A DNA stretch of 38,849 nt from a virus. Shown one piece after another: positions 38,140-38,849 of this stretch. Positions within the stretch are counted from its first letter, which is position 1. The number at the start of each line of letters is the position of its first letter. The notes beneath the pieces are model-generated. The model searched no databases and had not been told where the DNA came from. It saw only the letters and a list, made by a program, of their open reading frames with translations. The stretch lies in the IMG/VR virus record IMGVR_UViG_3300027770_000008, positions 1-38,849 of that record; one strand, written 5' to 3'. A program made the translations under genes and the position numbers.

Positions 38140-38849
38140 ATGCCTATCGGTGACGTAGACTTTGCGGATGATCACAGTCCTAATTTTGGTATACCTTGGG
38201 TAGAAAACCCTAGTTCAAAGGAAATGGGGACTTGGTCTAAGGAGAAACTGGTCAATTATTACACGTTCAGGCAGCAACGGCAGCTTGAAGCGGTTAACAA
38301 TCCGGTTGGGGCAGGGTGGATTCTGCCAGCATGGAAGGATGTGATGGACAATTGGTCAAAGTATCAGGTTCACATCATTCTTGGGGGCAATCGTTCAACT
38401 AAAAGCACCATTGCTTCACGCTTGTGTATGTGGGCAGCAGGCACTATCCCCGCCGCCGAGGTTAGAGCGTACCACGTTAACGAGGATCGCAGCATTGAAG
38501 ATCAACAGCGGATGATCTGGGATGCCATCCCGCTTGGCATTCGCAATCTACCCAGTAAAAAGGGGATCAACCACTCAATTCAGTACTCTCAGAAAAATGG
38601 ATTCACCGATAACATTTGCATCCTCCCACCTCTTGCCGGCACTCGGCGCGGTGGCACTATTAAATTTGGGAATTATCGCCAGTACCAAGCAGACGCTCAG
38701 GTGGCGGAAGGTTACAAGGCGCATCTCATCTGGTGCGACGAAGAATGCCCCCAACGAATGTTTGAAACCCTGCAATACAGAACAATCGACTACCATGGCC
38801 GCATCATCCTCACGTTCACGACGCTCACGGGCTGGACTCCGCTGGTTCA
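38140..38849 (+). CDS. terL: Terminase large subunit, N-terminal part (continues at base 1)
   Basis: This part begins at the ATG at 38140, preceded by AACCAAT without an SD. Residues 82-90 (GGNRSTKST) are a deviant Walker A motif. Walker B is AHLIWCDEE with D200, E201 and E202, the last being the likely catalytic Glu. The open frame continues without interruption over the contig junction to base 1055, giving 545 residues. The upstream 59-residue gene ends 5 bp before the ATG. Bases 38723-38849 repeat bases 1-127. Confidence 0.93.
   Translation, partial: MPIGDVDFADDHSPNFGIPWVENPSSKEMGTWSKEKLVNYYTFRQQRQLEAVNNPVGAGWILPAWKDVMDNWSKYQVHIILGGNRSTKSTIASRLCMWAAGTIPAAEVRAYHVNEDRSIEDQQRMIWDAIPLGIRNLPSKKGINHSIQYSQKNGFTDNICILPPLAGTRRGGTIKFGNYRQYQADAQVAEGYKAHLIWCDEECPQRMFETLQYRTIDYHGRIILTFTTLTGWTPLV
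38723..38849. repeat. Terminal direct repeat (copy 2)
   Basis: Exact copy of bases 1-127, inside terL. A length of 127 is a common maximum k-mer size in short-read assembly, which supports an assembly overlap. Confidence 0.93.

Noticed and set aside
1-38849. tRNA genes and an integrase/attachment site.
   Set aside because: No cloverleaf or T-loop consensus and no recombinase motif were found by eye; a dedicated tRNA search would be needed to exclude divergent tRNAs.

Overview
The window is a complete, circularly closed genome of a tailed double-stranded DNA phage. Bases 1-127 recur exactly as 38723-38849, so the unique length is 38722 bp and the large terminase gene runs across the junction. 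A portal of P22-like length, a scaffold, an SU10/DUF5309-like capsid protein, a P22 gp10-like tail hub and large ejection-type proteins, with no tape measure, sheath or tail-tube gene, point to a short-tailed (podovirus-like) particle. The host cannot be named. Almost all virion genes lack a Shine-Dalgarno (SD) site and start just after a short T- or AT-rich stretch, as is common in phages of Bacteroidetes, Verrucomicrobia and relatives. I see no integrase and no tRNA.

Layout. (1) 37955 through the junction to 23157, plus strand: a small gene, TerL, portal, scaffold, capsid, decoration-like protein, connector, fibres, tail hub, Q/M-rich protein, repeat fibre, three internal/ejection proteins, holin and a second small membrane protein. 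(2) 33442 down to 23154, minus strand: the early region, in four transcription units led by genes 28036, 30890, 31916 and 33406. It holds an SSB-like protein, a Gp157 homologue, a RusA-like nuclease, several HTH proteins, a C5-cytosine methyltransferase, DUF7227-like and zinc-finger proteins and many small unknowns, mostly joined by ATGA or GTGA overlaps. (3) 33552-35395, plus strand: a compositionally extreme unknown gene and a probable small terminase. (4) 37824 down to 35392, minus strand: an operon of glycosyltransferase, QueD and DpdA-like transglycosylase plus two unknown genes, which predicts a 7-deazaguanine DNA modification.

The most unusual part is 28-34.2 kb. Four minus-strand leaders share a common layout: a TTGACC-like box, a small dyad and a doubled CAGC motif before the start codon. 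The box is the reverse complement of an octamer, GGTCAAGC, that is also tandemly repeated in two intergenic arrays. Each array is followed by a C-rich repeat tract and a terminator. G/C strand bias reverses abruptly near 33.95-34.2 kb. Together these suggest a regulatory and/or replication-origin system not explained by the protein genes. No DNA polymerase, helicase, primase or endolysin was recognisable, so replication probably relies heavily on the host and the lysin is unidentified.
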